From Sandaracinus amylolyticus (GTDB lineage: Bacteria > Myxococcota_A > Polyangia > Polyangiales > Sandaracinaceae), in contig NZ_CP011125.1 of the NCBI RefSeq assembly GCF_000737325.1, forward strand, positions 5,456,001-5,520,000: a stretch of DNA of 64,000 bases. Reading direction: 5' to 3'. Position numbers and translations under genes: made by a program. Below are positions 10,335-19,503 of the stretch, in pieces. How positions within the stretch are numbered: the first letter of the stretch is position 1; the number at the start of each line of letters is the position of its first letter. The notes beneath the pieces were generated by a model, which saw only the letters and a list, made by a program, of their open reading frames with translations, was not told where the DNA came from and did no database searches.

Positions 10335-10856
10335 TCAGCCGGAGAGCTCGTGGCGGAACACGCAGGCGTGATCGCCCTTCGAGAGCAGGCGCGTCAGCGG
10401 CACCAGGCGATACCGCGGGTTCAACGCGCGGAACGTCTCCGTTTCGAGCGAGTGCACCAGCTCCGTGCAGATGCGCGGCTCGTGCGTCGCGAGATCGGCG
10501 AACGGACATGCGGTCTCGTGCTTCTCCGCGACCTCGCGCTCGCGCAGCACCCAGTGCCCGGTGACGCACGTGACGCGGTCCTCCCAGTCCTGGATGCGCC
10601 CGAGATCGCCCATGTCCTGCACGTCGATGGAGAGCGCCCGCGCGAGTCGCGGCGCGCGCCAGCGAGCCCAGCGGTTCGCGGTCGCGGTGAGCTCGCGGAG
10701 GACGCGATCGCGCCCGAGCGTCTTCTGCTCGGTGATCGCGACGCGCATCGCGAGCCGCACGCCGCGCACGATGCGCGCGCGCAGCACGGGATCGTGCTCG
10801 GCGCGCTCGGCGAGACGGAACAGGATCTCCTCGACGTCCTCCCGCAGATGCTCCAC
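10335..10856 (-). CDS. Small protein resembling the L-2-amino-thiazoline-4-carboxylate hydrolase (ATC hydrolase) family
   Basis: A 173-residue protein starting at GTG 10856, with an alpha-helical N-terminus (VEHLREDVEEILFRLAERAE) and a C-terminal part carrying ACPFADLATHEPRICTELVH, then FRALNPRYRLVPLTRLLSKG and a final D-HACVF. The spacing of Cys, the P-x-I-C segment, the NP motif and the closing GD-x-x-C resemble proteins annotated as ATC hydrolase-like, a family whose members often have no proven activity. The family call is from memory and moderate. The gene is divergent from the methyltransferase gene with only 11 bases between the two possible starts. Confidence 0.6.
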   Translation of the reverse strand: MEHLREDVEEILFRLAERAEHDPVLRARIVRGVRLAMRVAITEQKTLGRDRVLRELTATANRWARWRAPRLARALSIDVQDMGDLGRIQDWEDRVTCVTGHWVLREREVAEKHETACPFADLATHEPRICTELVHSLETETFRALNPRYRLVPLTRLLSKGDHACVFRHELSG

Positions 10857-10867
10857 GGTGCGGAGCT

Positions 10868-12853
10868 TTGCACGGTGGGCGCGAGCGCGGCCAGTTGCGA
10901 CTCGTCGAGCGCGTCGAGGCGAGCGCGAGAGAGCGTGATGCGACGCTCGATCGCGAGACCGCGCGGACCCGCGGCGTCGTCCACACCCCGGCGGCGATCG
11001 CGCGCTTCGTGGCGCACGCGGCCGATCTCGCGCTGCGCGAGCACCTCGCGAGGCCCGACGGGATCGCGAGCGACGACGTGGTGCTGGTCGATCCCGCGAC
11101 CGGGCCCGGTGTGTTCCTCGCGGCGCTGATCGAGCACGGCATCGCGTCCCGCGCGCGACCCCGCGCGTGCGTCGGGCTCGACGTCGACGGCGACGCGATC
11201 TCGCGCGCCGATGCGATCGTCGGTGCAGCGGCGCGCGACCTGGAATGGCCGCTGCGTCTCGCGCAGGGCGACGCGCTCGCGTCGCTCGCGCCGGTGCGCG
11301 AGCTCGAGGACGACGACGTGGTGCGCGTCGTCGTGGGCAACCCACCGTGGGCCGCGCGCAGCGCGAACCGCGACGCGCGCCTCACGGAAGCGCTGCTCGA
11401 CGACTTCCGTCGCGACGACACGGGCGCGCCGCTCGCGGAGCGAAAGATCGGCGTGCTCTCCGACGACTACGTGCGCTTCGTGCGCTGGAGCGTGGAGCTC
11501 GTGCGACGCGCGCGACGCGGTGGCGTGATCGCGCTCGTCACGAACGCCTCGTTCCTCGACGGTCCGGTGCACCGCGCGATGCGCGCCGCGCTCGCGCGCT
11601 GGCTCGATCGGATCGACGTGATCGATCTCGGCGGGTCGAGCCTGATCGCGCGCGCCCGCGGGATCGACGACGAGAACGTGTTCGGAGTGCGGCCTTCCGT
11701 CGCGATCACGATCGGTGTGCGCGCGCCCGTTCGTCGCGGAGCGACCGCGCTGCGCATCGCGCGCGTCGAGGGCACGCGCGACGAGAAGCTCGACGCGCTC
11801 TCGCGGCGCGCGCTGCGCTGGGAGAGCCACGATCCCACGGGAACGTGGCGCCTCGCGCGCGGCGGTCCCGCGCCTGCGACCTACCGCACGTGGCCGAGCC
11901 TCGACGCGTGGATGCCGTTCCATCGCGAGGGCCTGCAGACGAACCGCGACGAGCTCGTGATCGCGCGCGATCGCGACGCGCTGCTCGCGTCGCTCGAGAC
12001 GTTCGCGCGCGGCGGCGCACGTCGCGCCACGCCGCACTGGGATCCCGAGCGCGCGCGGCTCGTCGCGCGCGAGCTGTTGCGCGATCCCGATCCGCACGTG
12101 CGGCGCATCGCGTACCGACCGTTCGACGAGCGCGTCGCGCTGGTGCACCCCGCGCTGTGCCATCGCCCGCGCCCCGAGCTCGCCCGCGCGCTCGACGCGT
12201 CCGGCCTCGCGCTGATCAGCGCACGCAAGGATCGCGGACAGCTCCCTTGGGCGTGCTTCGGCGCAGCCCGCGTGCTGCCCGACAATTGCTGGCTCTCGAC
12301 GCGCTCCTCGTGCCGCGCGCGCGCGTTTCCGCTCTGCGATCCCGAGGGCGCGCCGAACCTCGATCGCGATCTCGCGCGACGCGCCGAGGACGCGAGCGGC
12401 GCCGCGCTCGACGCGCGCACCTTCGCGACGTGGGCGCTCGCGTGGATGGCGTCGCAGCCCTATCGCGATCGCTGCGACGACGCGCTCCGCACCGACTATC
12501 CGCGCATCCCCGCCCCGCGCGACGGGACCGAGCTCGCCCGAATCGCGCGCCTCGGCGAGGCGATCGTGCGCGCGCTGATCGAGCCCGCGACGCCGCTCGC
12601 GATCACCGTCCACGAGGCCCCGCCGGGACGTGCGCGCGTCCTCGAGGACGAGGGCACGATCGAGCGCGGCGGCGCGCGCTGGATCGAGGGCGTGCCCCCG
12701 CGCGCGCTGCGGCTCGTCATCGGCCACCACGGCGCGCTCGCGTGCATCGGCGACGACCCGGCGGCGATCCTCGGCGCGCTCGACGCCGCCGCGCGCGCCG
12801 TCGACGAGGCGAGCCGCGCGATCGCGGAGCTCGACGTGCTCCACGATGCGTGA
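10868..12853 (+). CDS. Solitary type ISP-like N6-adenine DNA methyltransferase
   Basis: A protein of about 650-661 residues (TTG start at 10868, or TTG at 10895). It has motif X (VVHTPAAIARFV), AdoMet motif I (DPATGPGVFL, D75-L84) and catalytic motif IV NPPW (158-161), so it should methylate adenine N6 in DNA. After the catalytic domain, the half with IAYRPFDERVALVHP and an RPRPELARALDASGLALIS segment resembles the target-recognition part of type ISP restriction-modification enzymes. No helicase or nuclease domain is fused and none is encoded nearby, so it is either an orphan regulator-type methylase or the remnant of a larger enzyme. The neighbouring genes are not defence genes. Start codon is the least certain part. 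Confidence 0.75.
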   Translation: MHGGRERGQLRLVERVEASARERDATLDRETARTRGVVHTPAAIARFVAHAADLALREHLARPDGIASDDVVLVDPATGPGVFLAALIEHGIASRARPRACVGLDVDGDAISRADAIVGAAARDLEWPLRLAQGDALASLAPVRELEDDDVVRVVVGNPPWAARSANRDARLTEALLDDFRRDDTGAPLAERKIGVLSDDYVRFVRWSVELVRRARRGGVIALVTNASFLDGPVHRAMRAALARWLDRIDVIDLGGSSLIARARGIDDENVFGVRPSVAITIGVRAPVRRGATALRIARVEGTRDEKLDALSRRALRWESHDPTGTWRLARGGPAPATYRTWPSLDAWMPFHREGLQTNRDELVIARDRDALLASLETFARGGARRATPHWDPERARLVARELLRDPDPHVRRIAYRPFDERVALVHPALCHRPRPELARALDASGLALISARKDRGQLPWACFGAARVLPDNCWLSTRSSCRARAFPLCDPEGAPNLDRDLARRAEDASGAALDARTFATWALAWMASQPYRDRCDDALRTDYPRIPAPRDGTELARIARLGEAIVRALIEPATPLAITVHEAPPGRARVLEDEGTIERGGARWIEGVPPRALRLVIGHHGALACIGDDPAAILGALDAAARAVDEASRAIAELDVLHDA

Positions 12854-12870
12854 CCGCTTCCCGCCTGGTG

Positions 12871-12876
12871 TACGAT
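12871..12876 (+). promoter_or_regulatory. Putative -10 element for a leaderless lipoprotein mRNA
   Basis: TACGAT lies 8 bases before the ATG at 12885; no Shine-Dalgarno sequence lies between. Only 31 bases separate this gene from the methyltransferase stop, so it would give the lipoprotein its own promoter. Confidence 0.45.
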
Positions 12877-12884
12877 GCGCGCCC

Positions 12885-14498
12885 ATGAGGCTCTGCTTCG
12901 TCTGCCTCGCGCTCGTCGCGCTCACGACCGCCTGCACCGCCGAGACCGCCCCCGGTCGTGGTGTGGCCCTGCGCGACCCGCTGGGGCTGATCGACGACGT
13001 GTACGGCGCGGGCAATTCGCTGCGCCTCTACGTGCTCCCCGCCGGCTCGTTCGCGTGCACGCCCGCGAGCGGCACGGTCCTGCCCGATCCGCCCGACGTG
13101 CAGGAGACCTTCTCCGACGCGGTCGTCGACGTGACGCTCACGCGCGACGATCTCGCGAGCTACTCGGTCGAGCTGCCGCCGGGCGACTACGTCGTGCTCG
13201 CGCGCGGCAAGGGCACCGACCCGGTGAGCGGCCGCATGAACGTCTTCATCGCGACCGGGTGCGCGACGTCGACGGTCGCGGACGGCGAGACCGTCGGCGT
13301 CACGGTGGTGCTCGCGCCGATCGTCGGCATGGGCGAGTGCGGCGATGGCATCCTCAGCCCCGACGAGCAGTGCGAGACCGGCGCGCCCACGTGCACCGAC
13401 TGCCGCACGGTCGCCGAGACGCTCAACACGTCGACCGACGCCGATCAGACCGCGCCGCGCGTCGCGGCGCGCAGCGGCCAGCGCGTGGCGGTCGCGTGGG
13501 AGGACGACGCGACGAACGTTCGCTTCCGCCTCTTCGACCCGAACGGGCGCCCGCTGACCGGCGGGCTCGCCGTGGACACCGAAGCGACGCTCGCGGGTGT
13601 GCAGAACGGCGGCGGCATCGCGGTCGCGCCCGACGGTCGCGTCGCGCTCTCCCTGGTCGACTTCCCGGCCGGCGACGTCAACGCGCGCGTCGTCTTCTAC
13701 AGCCCGTCGCTGATGCAGCAGGCCACGCCCGAGCTGCGCGCCGATCGCACCGGCATCCAGAACGGCCCGGCGATCGCCTATCACTCGAGCGGCGCCGCGA
13801 TGGCGGTGTTCCAGGACGCGTCCTCGCCGACCGGGCTCTCGGGCCGCGCGTTCGCGACCGGCACGACGGCGCCGAGCGGCGCCGAGGCCTTCGAGGTCGG
13901 CACCGGTCAGGCGGGCGGCACCACGCCGGCGATCGCCGCGACGTCGAGCGGGTTCGTCGTTGCGTTCGCGGCGCTCGGTCAGATCTACGTGCAGCGCTTC
14001 GGCACCGACGGCGCGCCCGTCGACGCGGCCGCACAGCCCGTCGCCGACGCCGGCGGCATGCGCACCGCGCCCGCGCTCGCGGCGCTCGCCGACGGGACGT
14101 TCCTCGTCGCGTGGGCGGAGGCGAACGGCGACGGCATGGGATCGGGCATCCGCGCGCGCGTCTTCTCCGACGCCGGCGTCGCGGCCGATGCGCCGTTCAC
14201 GGTCAACTCCACGCTGGCCGGCGATCAGCTCGAGCCCGCCGTCGGGGCCGCGGGCGATCGCTTCCTCGTCGCGTTCCGCAGCGGCAACGCGGTGCGCGCG
14301 GCCGTGCGATCGCCGTCCGGCGATCCGTCGCTCAACCGCGAGCAGCCCCCGACGCTCGGCGACTTCGAGGTCGCCGGCACCGGCGCGCGCCCCGCGGTCG
14401 CGGTCATCGGCGCCGGCGCCGATCAGGCGTGGTGGGTCGTGTACCAGGCGCCCGGCGCGGGTGGGCTCGACATCTTCGGGCGGCGCTTCCCGCTGTGA
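12885..14498 (+). CDS. Lipoprotein with cysteine-rich repeat and beta-propeller-like region
   Basis: A 537-residue exported lipoprotein (MRLCFVCLALVALTTAC, modified Cys17). Residues about 20-145 form a beta domain with a Gly/Pro pattern. Then comes GECGDGILSPDEQCETGAP (residues about 148-166), the CGDG...E.CD.G-type cysteine repeat frequent in Myxococcota surface proteins, followed by CTDC. The remaining about 350 residues are repeated strands of the form RVAVAWEDDATNVRFRLFD and FLVAWAEANGDGMGSGIRAR, spaced about 50 residues apart, consistent with a beta-propeller. Probably displayed on the outer membrane. Binding partner unknown. Confidence 0.8.
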   Translation: MRLCFVCLALVALTTACTAETAPGRGVALRDPLGLIDDVYGAGNSLRLYVLPAGSFACTPASGTVLPDPPDVQETFSDAVVDVTLTRDDLASYSVELPPGDYVVLARGKGTDPVSGRMNVFIATGCATSTVADGETVGVTVVLAPIVGMGECGDGILSPDEQCETGAPTCTDCRTVAETLNTSTDADQTAPRVAARSGQRVAVAWEDDATNVRFRLFDPNGRPLTGGLAVDTEATLAGVQNGGGIAVAPDGRVALSLVDFPAGDVNARVVFYSPSLMQQATPELRADRTGIQNGPAIAYHSSGAAMAVFQDASSPTGLSGRAFATGTTAPSGAEAFEVGTGQAGGTTPAIAATSSGFVVAFAALGQIYVQRFGTDGAPVDAAAQPVADAGGMRTAPALAALADGTFLVAWAEANGDGMGSGIRARVFSDAGVAADAPFTVNSTLAGDQLEPAVGAAGDRFLVAFRSGNAVRAAVRSPSGDPSLNREQPPTLGDFEVAGTGARPAVAVIGAGADQAWWVVYQAPGAGGLDIFGRRFPL

Positions 14499-14611
14499 CC
14501 CGCGCGGGCCTGCACGGCCTTCCAGCGTTGTTTCACGGATCGGTCTGAGCTACGACTGCCGGGAAATTCTGCTGGTTCGCGGACTGATCGCCGCGAGCTT
14601 CGCCCAGGATC

Positions 14612-15097
14612 GTGCCGAGCCCTCCGGAGCCCACTCCCCCGTCGACCGCACCCGCGCCTCGTCCGCCGAGATCGCGCGATGCGAGCCGCATCGGACGCCG
14701 GATCGCGAGCGCGCTCTACGTCGTGCTCGTGATCTACGTGATCGGTGCCGGCCTGATCTCGGCCGTGCCCCAGATCTTCTGGCCCGCGGAAGCGCTCGGG
14801 ATCACGCCCGACTCCGACGCGCACTGCCCGACCGAGCTCGACGCCCTGCGCGCGGATCTGCTCTCCGAGGCCGGAGCCCGCGTCCGCGAGCCGGGCGCCC
14901 AACCGGTCGGCCTCTTCCTCGAACCCTGGGACGAGCGCTATCGTGCGCTCGCCGCGTCGTGCGGCGCCCTTCCCTCTTACGCCCTCCTCGCTCGCCTGCG
15001 GTATCGCGTCGAGGAGCATCTCCTCCGTTACGAGGCCGACGTGGCCTCGCTCGACGAAGACACCCGGCGCGCGCTCGACGAGGACGCGCGCCCCTGA
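14612..15097 (+). CDS. Single-pass membrane protein, hypothetical
   Basis: A 161-residue protein starting at GTG 14612. A Pro-rich N-terminus (PSPPEPTPPSTAPAP) is followed by basic residues and one membrane segment (IASALYVVLVIYVIGAGLIS, residues about 32-51), then a soluble domain of about 105 residues with two cysteines (DAHCPTELDALR and AASCGALP) that could form a disulfide outside the membrane. The C-terminus is helical and acidic. It ends 20 bases before the RNA helicase start, so the two may be co-transcribed. No family recognised. Confidence 0.7.
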   Translation: MPSPPEPTPPSTAPAPRPPRSRDASRIGRRIASALYVVLVIYVIGAGLISAVPQIFWPAEALGITPDSDAHCPTELDALRADLLSEAGARVREPGAQPVGLFLEPWDERYRALAASCGALPSYALLARLRYRVEEHLLRYEADVASLDEDTRRALDEDARP

Positions 15098-15117
15098 GCC
15101 TCGCCTGCGTGACACTG

Positions 15118-17013
15118 ATGACCGAAGCTTCGAGCCAGCCCACGCCGCCCACCTTCGACGCGCTCGATCTCACGCCCGAGGTCCGCAAGGCCGTCGACGA
15201 GATGGGCTTCACCTCGCCCACGCCCGTGCAGCACGCGGTGTTCGAGCCCGCGATCGGCGGCTCGGATCTGATCGTCCAGGCGCGCACCGGCACCGGGAAG
15301 ACCGCTGCGTTCGGTCTCCCGATGGTCGATCGCCGAGTGCGCCCCGAGGGCGGACAGCAGGCGTTGATCCTCGCACCGACCCGCGAGCTCGCGCTCCAGA
15401 GCGCGCGCGAGATCGAGAAGCTCGGCAAACACAAGGGGATTCGCGTCGTCGCGGTCTACGGCGGCGCGCCGATGGAGCGCCAGGTCCGCGAGATCGAAGA
15501 GGGCGCGCAGATCGTCTCGGGCACGCCCGGACGCGTGCTCGATCACCTGCGCCGCGGGACGCTCCGCGGCGAGGACCTGCGGATCCTCGTGCTCGACGAG
15601 GCGGACGAGATGCTCTCGATGGGCTTCGCGAAGGAGCTCAACGCGATCGTCGATCTGCTCCCGAAGTCGCGCCAGACGATGCTCTTCTCGGCGACGCTCG
15701 ACGAAGCCGTCCAGCGCCTCGCGCAGCGGTTCCTGAAGGATCCGGTGCCGATCACGCTGTCGAGCGACGCGGTCGGCGCGCTGACGATCTCGCACTACGT
15801 CTACCTGCTCTCGGGCCTCGGCAAGAGCCGCGATCTGATGCGCATCCTCGAGGTCGAGGATCCCGAGAGCGCGATCGTCTTCTGCAACACGAAGGCGACC
15901 ACCGAGCAGGTCGCGGCGGAGCTGCAGCAGGCGGGCTTCCAGGCCGACTGGCTCAACGGCGATCTGCCCCAGAGCGAGCGCGAGAAGGTGCTCGAGCGCA
16001 CCCGCCGCGGCGAGCTGCGTTACCTGGTCGCGACCGACGTCGCGGCGCGCGGCATCGACATCTCGCACCTCACGCACGTCATCAACTACGACTTCCCGGA
16101 GCAGATCGAGTCGTACGTCCACCGCACCGGGCGAACCGGTCGCGCGGGGCGCACGGGCACCGCGATCGCGCTCGTCACCCCGCAGGATCTCGGGGCGCTC
16201 TACTACGTGCGCCTCGCGTACAAGATCTTCCCGATCGAGCGCACGCTGCCGAGCGCGGGCGAGCTCAAGGCGCGCGCGGAGCTCGATCGCATCGAGATGC
16301 TGAGCGAGGCGTTCGCCGACGGCGCGGTCGAGGCCGATCGCGCGATCGCGCGCCGACTCCTCGTGCACGACGACGCGGAGCGCATCGTCGGCGGCCTCTT
16401 GCGCGCGTTCTTCGGATCGAAGGGGACCGCGCCCGGCGAGGTCGACGAGCAGGCGGCCGCCGCGCGCCGTGCCCGCGCGCCGCGCGCGGTGGTGAGCGCG
16501 CCCGACGCGAGCGACGCGACCACGCCGGGCGTCGAGATCGCCGCGACGAGCGAGAGCGACGCCGACGAGGGCCGCCGTCGCCGTCGTCGGCGCGAGCGCA
16601 CCGGCGAGGTGGAGCGCGTCCCGCCCGCGCAGGACGTGTCGGTCGCGCAGCTCGTCGCGGCGCCGGCGCCCGCCGAGGGACCGCCCGAGCGCATCGAGGA
16701 GCCGCTCGCGCAGCCCGAGGGCGTCGGCGAGGACCCGTCGATGAGCACGCTCTTCGTGAACCTCGGCCGTCGCGACGGCGTGCGGGTGGGCGACATCATC
16801 CGTCTGTTCGAGACGCACGCGAGCCTCGGCAAGGACGACCTCGGGCGCATCCGCATCCGCGATCGCCACACGTTCGTCGGCGTGCCGCGCGAGCGCGTCG
16901 ACGCGGTGCTCGGCGCGCTCAACGGGCAGAGCTCGCACGACAAGGAGCTCGTGGTCGAGGTCTCGCGCGCCGAGACCCAGGCGCGCAGCGCGCCCGACGC
17001 GGCGCAGAGCTGA
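15118..17013 (+). CDS. DEAD-box ATP-dependent RNA helicase, CsdA/DbpA type
   Basis: A 631-residue RNA helicase. The Q motif region (TFDALDLTPEVRKAVDEMGF) is followed by Walker A ARTGTGKT (55-62), PTRELA, GTPGR, DEAD near residue 160, SAT, and the C-terminal helicase motifs VATDVAARGIDIS and HRTGRTGRAG. A long acidic/Arg-rich linker (about 450-540) leads to a C-terminal domain (STLFVNLGRRDGVRVGDIIR, FVGVPRERVDAVL) of the DbpA/CsdA RNA-binding type. Such enzymes unwind structured RNA in ribosome assembly and cold adaptation. The start is the ATG at 15118; an in-frame GTG three codons earlier (15109) is also possible. Confidence 0.93.
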   Translation: MTEASSQPTPPTFDALDLTPEVRKAVDEMGFTSPTPVQHAVFEPAIGGSDLIVQARTGTGKTAAFGLPMVDRRVRPEGGQQALILAPTRELALQSAREIEKLGKHKGIRVVAVYGGAPMERQVREIEEGAQIVSGTPGRVLDHLRRGTLRGEDLRILVLDEADEMLSMGFAKELNAIVDLLPKSRQTMLFSATLDEAVQRLAQRFLKDPVPITLSSDAVGALTISHYVYLLSGLGKSRDLMRILEVEDPESAIVFCNTKATTEQVAAELQQAGFQADWLNGDLPQSEREKVLERTRRGELRYLVATDVAARGIDISHLTHVINYDFPEQIESYVHRTGRTGRAGRTGTAIALVTPQDLGALYYVRLAYKIFPIERTLPSAGELKARAELDRIEMLSEAFADGAVEADRAIARRLLVHDDAERIVGGLLRAFFGSKGTAPGEVDEQAAAARRARAPRAVVSAPDASDATTPGVEIAATSESDADEGRRRRRRRERTGEVERVPPAQDVSVAQLVAAPAPAEGPPERIEEPLAQPEGVGEDPSMSTLFVNLGRRDGVRVGDIIRLFETHASLGKDDLGRIRIRDRHTFVGVPRERVDAVLGALNGQSSHDKELVVEVSRAETQARSAPDAAQS

Positions 17014-17015
17014 CC

Positions 17016-17786
17016 GTGCGGCGCGCGATCGCAGCGCTCGTCCTCGGCACCGCGCTCGTCGCGTGCGGCGGGGACGACGACGGCGAGAGCGCGCCGAGCG
17101 TGACGCGAGGACCGCAGCGCGGCGGCGGCGTCACCACCGAGAGCGCAGTCGCGGGCGGTGCGAGCGAGCCCGCGCGCGTGATGCCCGATCGCGAAGCCGC
17201 GGCGATCCGCGCGCAGACGCGCACGCCGCAGGCGTGGGGCGCGGGCCCGCAGGAGGTCACCGAGACCCGCACCGAGACGACGCCGGGCGCGACGCCCGCG
17301 CGCGATCTCGGCGCGGAGCTGCGGAGCGCGATCGGCACGCCGACGCAGTGCTTCGACGCGCAGACCGCCCGCGCGATGAGCGGCACGGTGCGCATCCCGG
17401 TGCGCGCGTACGTGACGACGACGGGGCGGATCACCCGCTCCGAAGTGGGCGGCAGCGCGCCCGAGCGCGTGCGCGCGTGCATCGTCGACTCGGTCGAGGC
17501 GCTCGCGATGCGCGGACCGGTGGAGGGCGCGCCACGCGAGGTCTCGACCGAGATCGTGCTCGACGTGCGCGCGGACAGCGCACCGACGGCGGTGCCCTCG
17601 CAGGCGCCCGAGGTCCCGCTGCAGCCCGGCGCAGTCGCGCCCGGGATCACCCTGCCCGCGCGCGGCGGCGACGATCCCGCGCCCGGCTTCGTCCCGCCCT
17701 CGAGCACGCTCCCCGCGGTCGGCCCCGACGAGCCCGCGCCCGGCTTCGTCCCGCCCTCGAGCACGCTCCCCGCGCGCGTCTACTAG
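17016..17786 (+). CDS. Lipoprotein with AgmX/TonB-like domain and a Pro-rich tail repeat
   Basis: A 256-residue lipoprotein starting at GTG 17016, two bases after the helicase stop. The signal ends in LVAC (Cys17). A Gly/Thr-rich linker leads to a domain at about residues 98-187 (ELRSAIGTPTQCFDAQ, RIPVRAYVTTTGRITRSEVG, RACIVDSVEALAM) with a cysteine pair at 112 and 155, the same pattern as in the genes at 5710 and 19520. The C-terminus contains two near-identical copies of PAPGFVPPSSTLPA (about residues 221-234 and 240-253). Its stop overlaps that of the convergent M23 gene by 4 bases. Envelope role inferred. Confidence 0.78.
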   Translation: MRRAIAALVLGTALVACGGDDDGESAPSVTRGPQRGGGVTTESAVAGGASEPARVMPDREAAAIRAQTRTPQAWGAGPQEVTETRTETTPGATPARDLGAELRSAIGTPTQCFDAQTARAMSGTVRIPVRAYVTTTGRITRSEVGGSAPERVRACIVDSVEALAMRGPVEGAPREVSTEIVLDVRADSAPTAVPSQAPEVPLQPGAVAPGITLPARGGDDPAPGFVPPSSTLPAVGPDEPAPGFVPPSSTLPARVY

Positions 17787-18577
17787 AGCGCCGACCGCGG
17801 ATCGAGCGCGACGCCCAAGAGGTGCAGCCGCCAGTCGAGGTGCGCGCCCGTCACGCGACCGGTGCGTCCCACACGCGCGATCACGTCACCGCGCCGCACC
17901 ACCGCGCCGATCTCCACGTCGACGCGCGCGAGGTGCAGCAGGCTCGACGTCAGCCCGTGCCCGTGATCGATCACCAGGATCCGCCCGTAGAGCGGCGCGC
18001 TCGCGTCCAGCACCACCACGCCCGCGGCGGGCGCCCGCACCGCCGCGCCTTCCGCGGCCGCGAGATCGACGCCCCAGTGACGATCGCGCGCGCCTCCGTC
18101 GAGCACCCGATGCACCGCGAACGGGCTCGTCACGCGCCCCTCCGCGGGCATCACGAACCCCGACGCGAAGTGCGCGACCGCGCCGTCGCGCGCACGGAGC
18201 ACACGAAGGCGCGCATCGATCGCGTCCTGCGCCGAGCGCAGCGCGCCCCGCAGCACGACCAGCTCGCGCCGCACGCCGGTCAAGCGCTCGATCGGATCGC
18301 GACGCGCCGCGATCGACACTGCGCGCAGTGCGCGACGCCCGTCCACCCCGCGCACGTCGATCCGCAGTGGGCGCATCCGATCGACCGCGGCGCCGAGCAG
18401 CACCTCGCCGCGCGCCGAGACGCGCACTGCGCGGCCGTCGATCCGCACCGTGCTGCCCGGCTCGACGCGCGCGCGCACGAGCGTCCCCGCGAGCGCCGTG
18501 CTCGCCACCTCGATCTGCGCGCGCGCCGGGAGCGCGATCGCGAGCGAGAGCGCGAGGACCGCGATCGCGACCCTCAC
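17783..18577 (-). CDS. Exported M23-family peptidase domain protein
   Basis: A 264-residue protein with a signal peptide (RVAIAVLALSLAIALPARAQ) and a C-terminal LytM/M23 domain, the fold of peptidoglycan endopeptidases. Visible metal-site positions are HWGVD (H-x3-D) and, near the end, AHLDW, where the usual H-x-H is H-x-D. The conserved YGHL segment reads LLHL. An Ala/Arg-rich middle region carries a predicted helix (about residues 95-125). It may therefore be a divergent active hydrolase or a non-catalytic regulator. Start GTG 18577 overlaps the stop of the upstream SIMPL gene (GTGA), so the pair is translationally coupled. Confidence 0.83.
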   Translation of the reverse strand: MRVAIAVLALSLAIALPARAQIEVASTALAGTLVRARVEPGSTVRIDGRAVRVSARGEVLLGAAVDRMRPLRIDVRGVDGRRALRAVSIAARRDPIERLTGVRRELVVLRGALRSAQDAIDARLRVLRARDGAVAHFASGFVMPAEGRVTSPFAVHRVLDGGARDRHWGVDLAAAEGAAVRAPAAGVVVLDASAPLYGRILVIDHGHGLTSSLLHLARVDVEIGAVVRRGDVIARVGRTGRVTGAHLDWRLHLLGVALDPRSAL

Positions 18578-19332
18578 CGCAGCTCGAACACGGTGCGCAC
18601 GACCACCATCACGTCCTTCTCGACCGACGAGCGGTCGTAGACGCCCTCCCACGACACGCTCGTCTCGTTCGCCGCGTTCACCTGCACCACGCCGACGTTC
18701 GCCGACATCAGCGGGCCGAGCGTCGCGCCGCTGTGCTGCGCGACCTGCTCCGCGCGGGCGCGCGCGTCCGCGGTCGCCTCGCCGACCAGGCGGATCTTGA
18801 TCTCGCCGAGATCGCTGTGGATGTACTCGGGCGCGCCCGACACCACGAGCGCGCCGCTCTGGATCAGCTGCGTCACGTCGCGCGCGACGCGGCCCACGAG
18901 CTCCACGTCGCTCGACGTCACCCGCACCGACTGCGTCAGGGCGTAGCCGACGATCTGCTCGGTCCTCACGTTCCCGTCGTCGTCGTAGGCGTAGAGCTCC
19001 TCGGTCGCGACCGCGTCGACGTGCACGTCCGCCTCGGCGACGTGGTTGTCGAGCAGGAACTGCCGCACCCGCGGGACGTCGCGCTCGAGGACCGCGTAGG
19101 CCTCGGCGACCGTCGCGCCACGCGCGTGCACCGATGCCGACCAGATCGCGCGATCGCTCGTGATGCGCTGGGTCGCGGAGCCCGAGACCACGATCCCCTC
19201 GCGCCGGTAGCGCGCGTCGACCCAGTGCCGCAGCCCGAGCACCGCCACCGCCACCGCCGCCACCAGGGCCGCGCTCCACGCGAGCCGTCCGATGAGCTCG
19301 CCCCTGCCGCGAGGCTCCGCCGCGTTCGCCAT
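18574..19332 (-). CDS. SIMPL domain membrane-anchored protein
   Basis: A 252-residue protein with one N-terminal membrane segment (RLAWSAALVAAVAVAVLGLR) and a periplasmic SIMPL (DUF541) domain: GIVVSGSATQRITSDRAIWS, then RQFLLDNHVAEADVHVDAVA, VTQLIQSGALVVSGAPEYI and a DARARAEQVAQHSGATLG helix. Family members are poorly understood envelope proteins linked to oxidative stress or membrane integrity. I choose the ATG at 19332, preceded by GGAGG (five bases before the ATG); the ATG at 19344 is an alternative. It is coupled to the M23 gene by a 4-base overlap and is divergent from the pseudokinase operon. Confidence 0.85.
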   Translation of the reverse strand: MANAAEPRGRGELIGRLAWSAALVAAVAVAVLGLRHWVDARYRREGIVVSGSATQRITSDRAIWSASVHARGATVAEAYAVLERDVPRVRQFLLDNHVAEADVHVDAVATEELYAYDDDGNVRTEQIVGYALTQSVRVTSSDVELVGRVARDVTQLIQSGALVVSGAPEYIHSDLGEIKIRLVGEATADARARAEQVAQHSGATLGPLMSANVGVVQVNAANETSVSWEGVYDRSSVEKDVMVVVRTVFELR

Positions 19333-19503
19333 CTCGACCTCCATCCCGCCGGTCCCATCCGGCGCCGCGCAACGTCGGCCGCGCGCGAGCATGTTCCGCG
19401 ACGACGACGAGAAGCTTCCGCGAGCCGCGTCCCGCCCGCCGTCCCCGAACGGCAGCCCCCCGCGCCATCCACCGAAGCTCTTCCGTCCGCCCCCCCACCG
19501 CGG

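Noticed and set aside
10335-12853. A restriction-modification or BREX-type defence island around the methyltransferase
   Set aside because: Neighbours are a small ATC-hydrolase-like protein, a lipoprotein, HEAT protein and RNA helicase; no nuclease, PglZ-like or ATPase gene is present.
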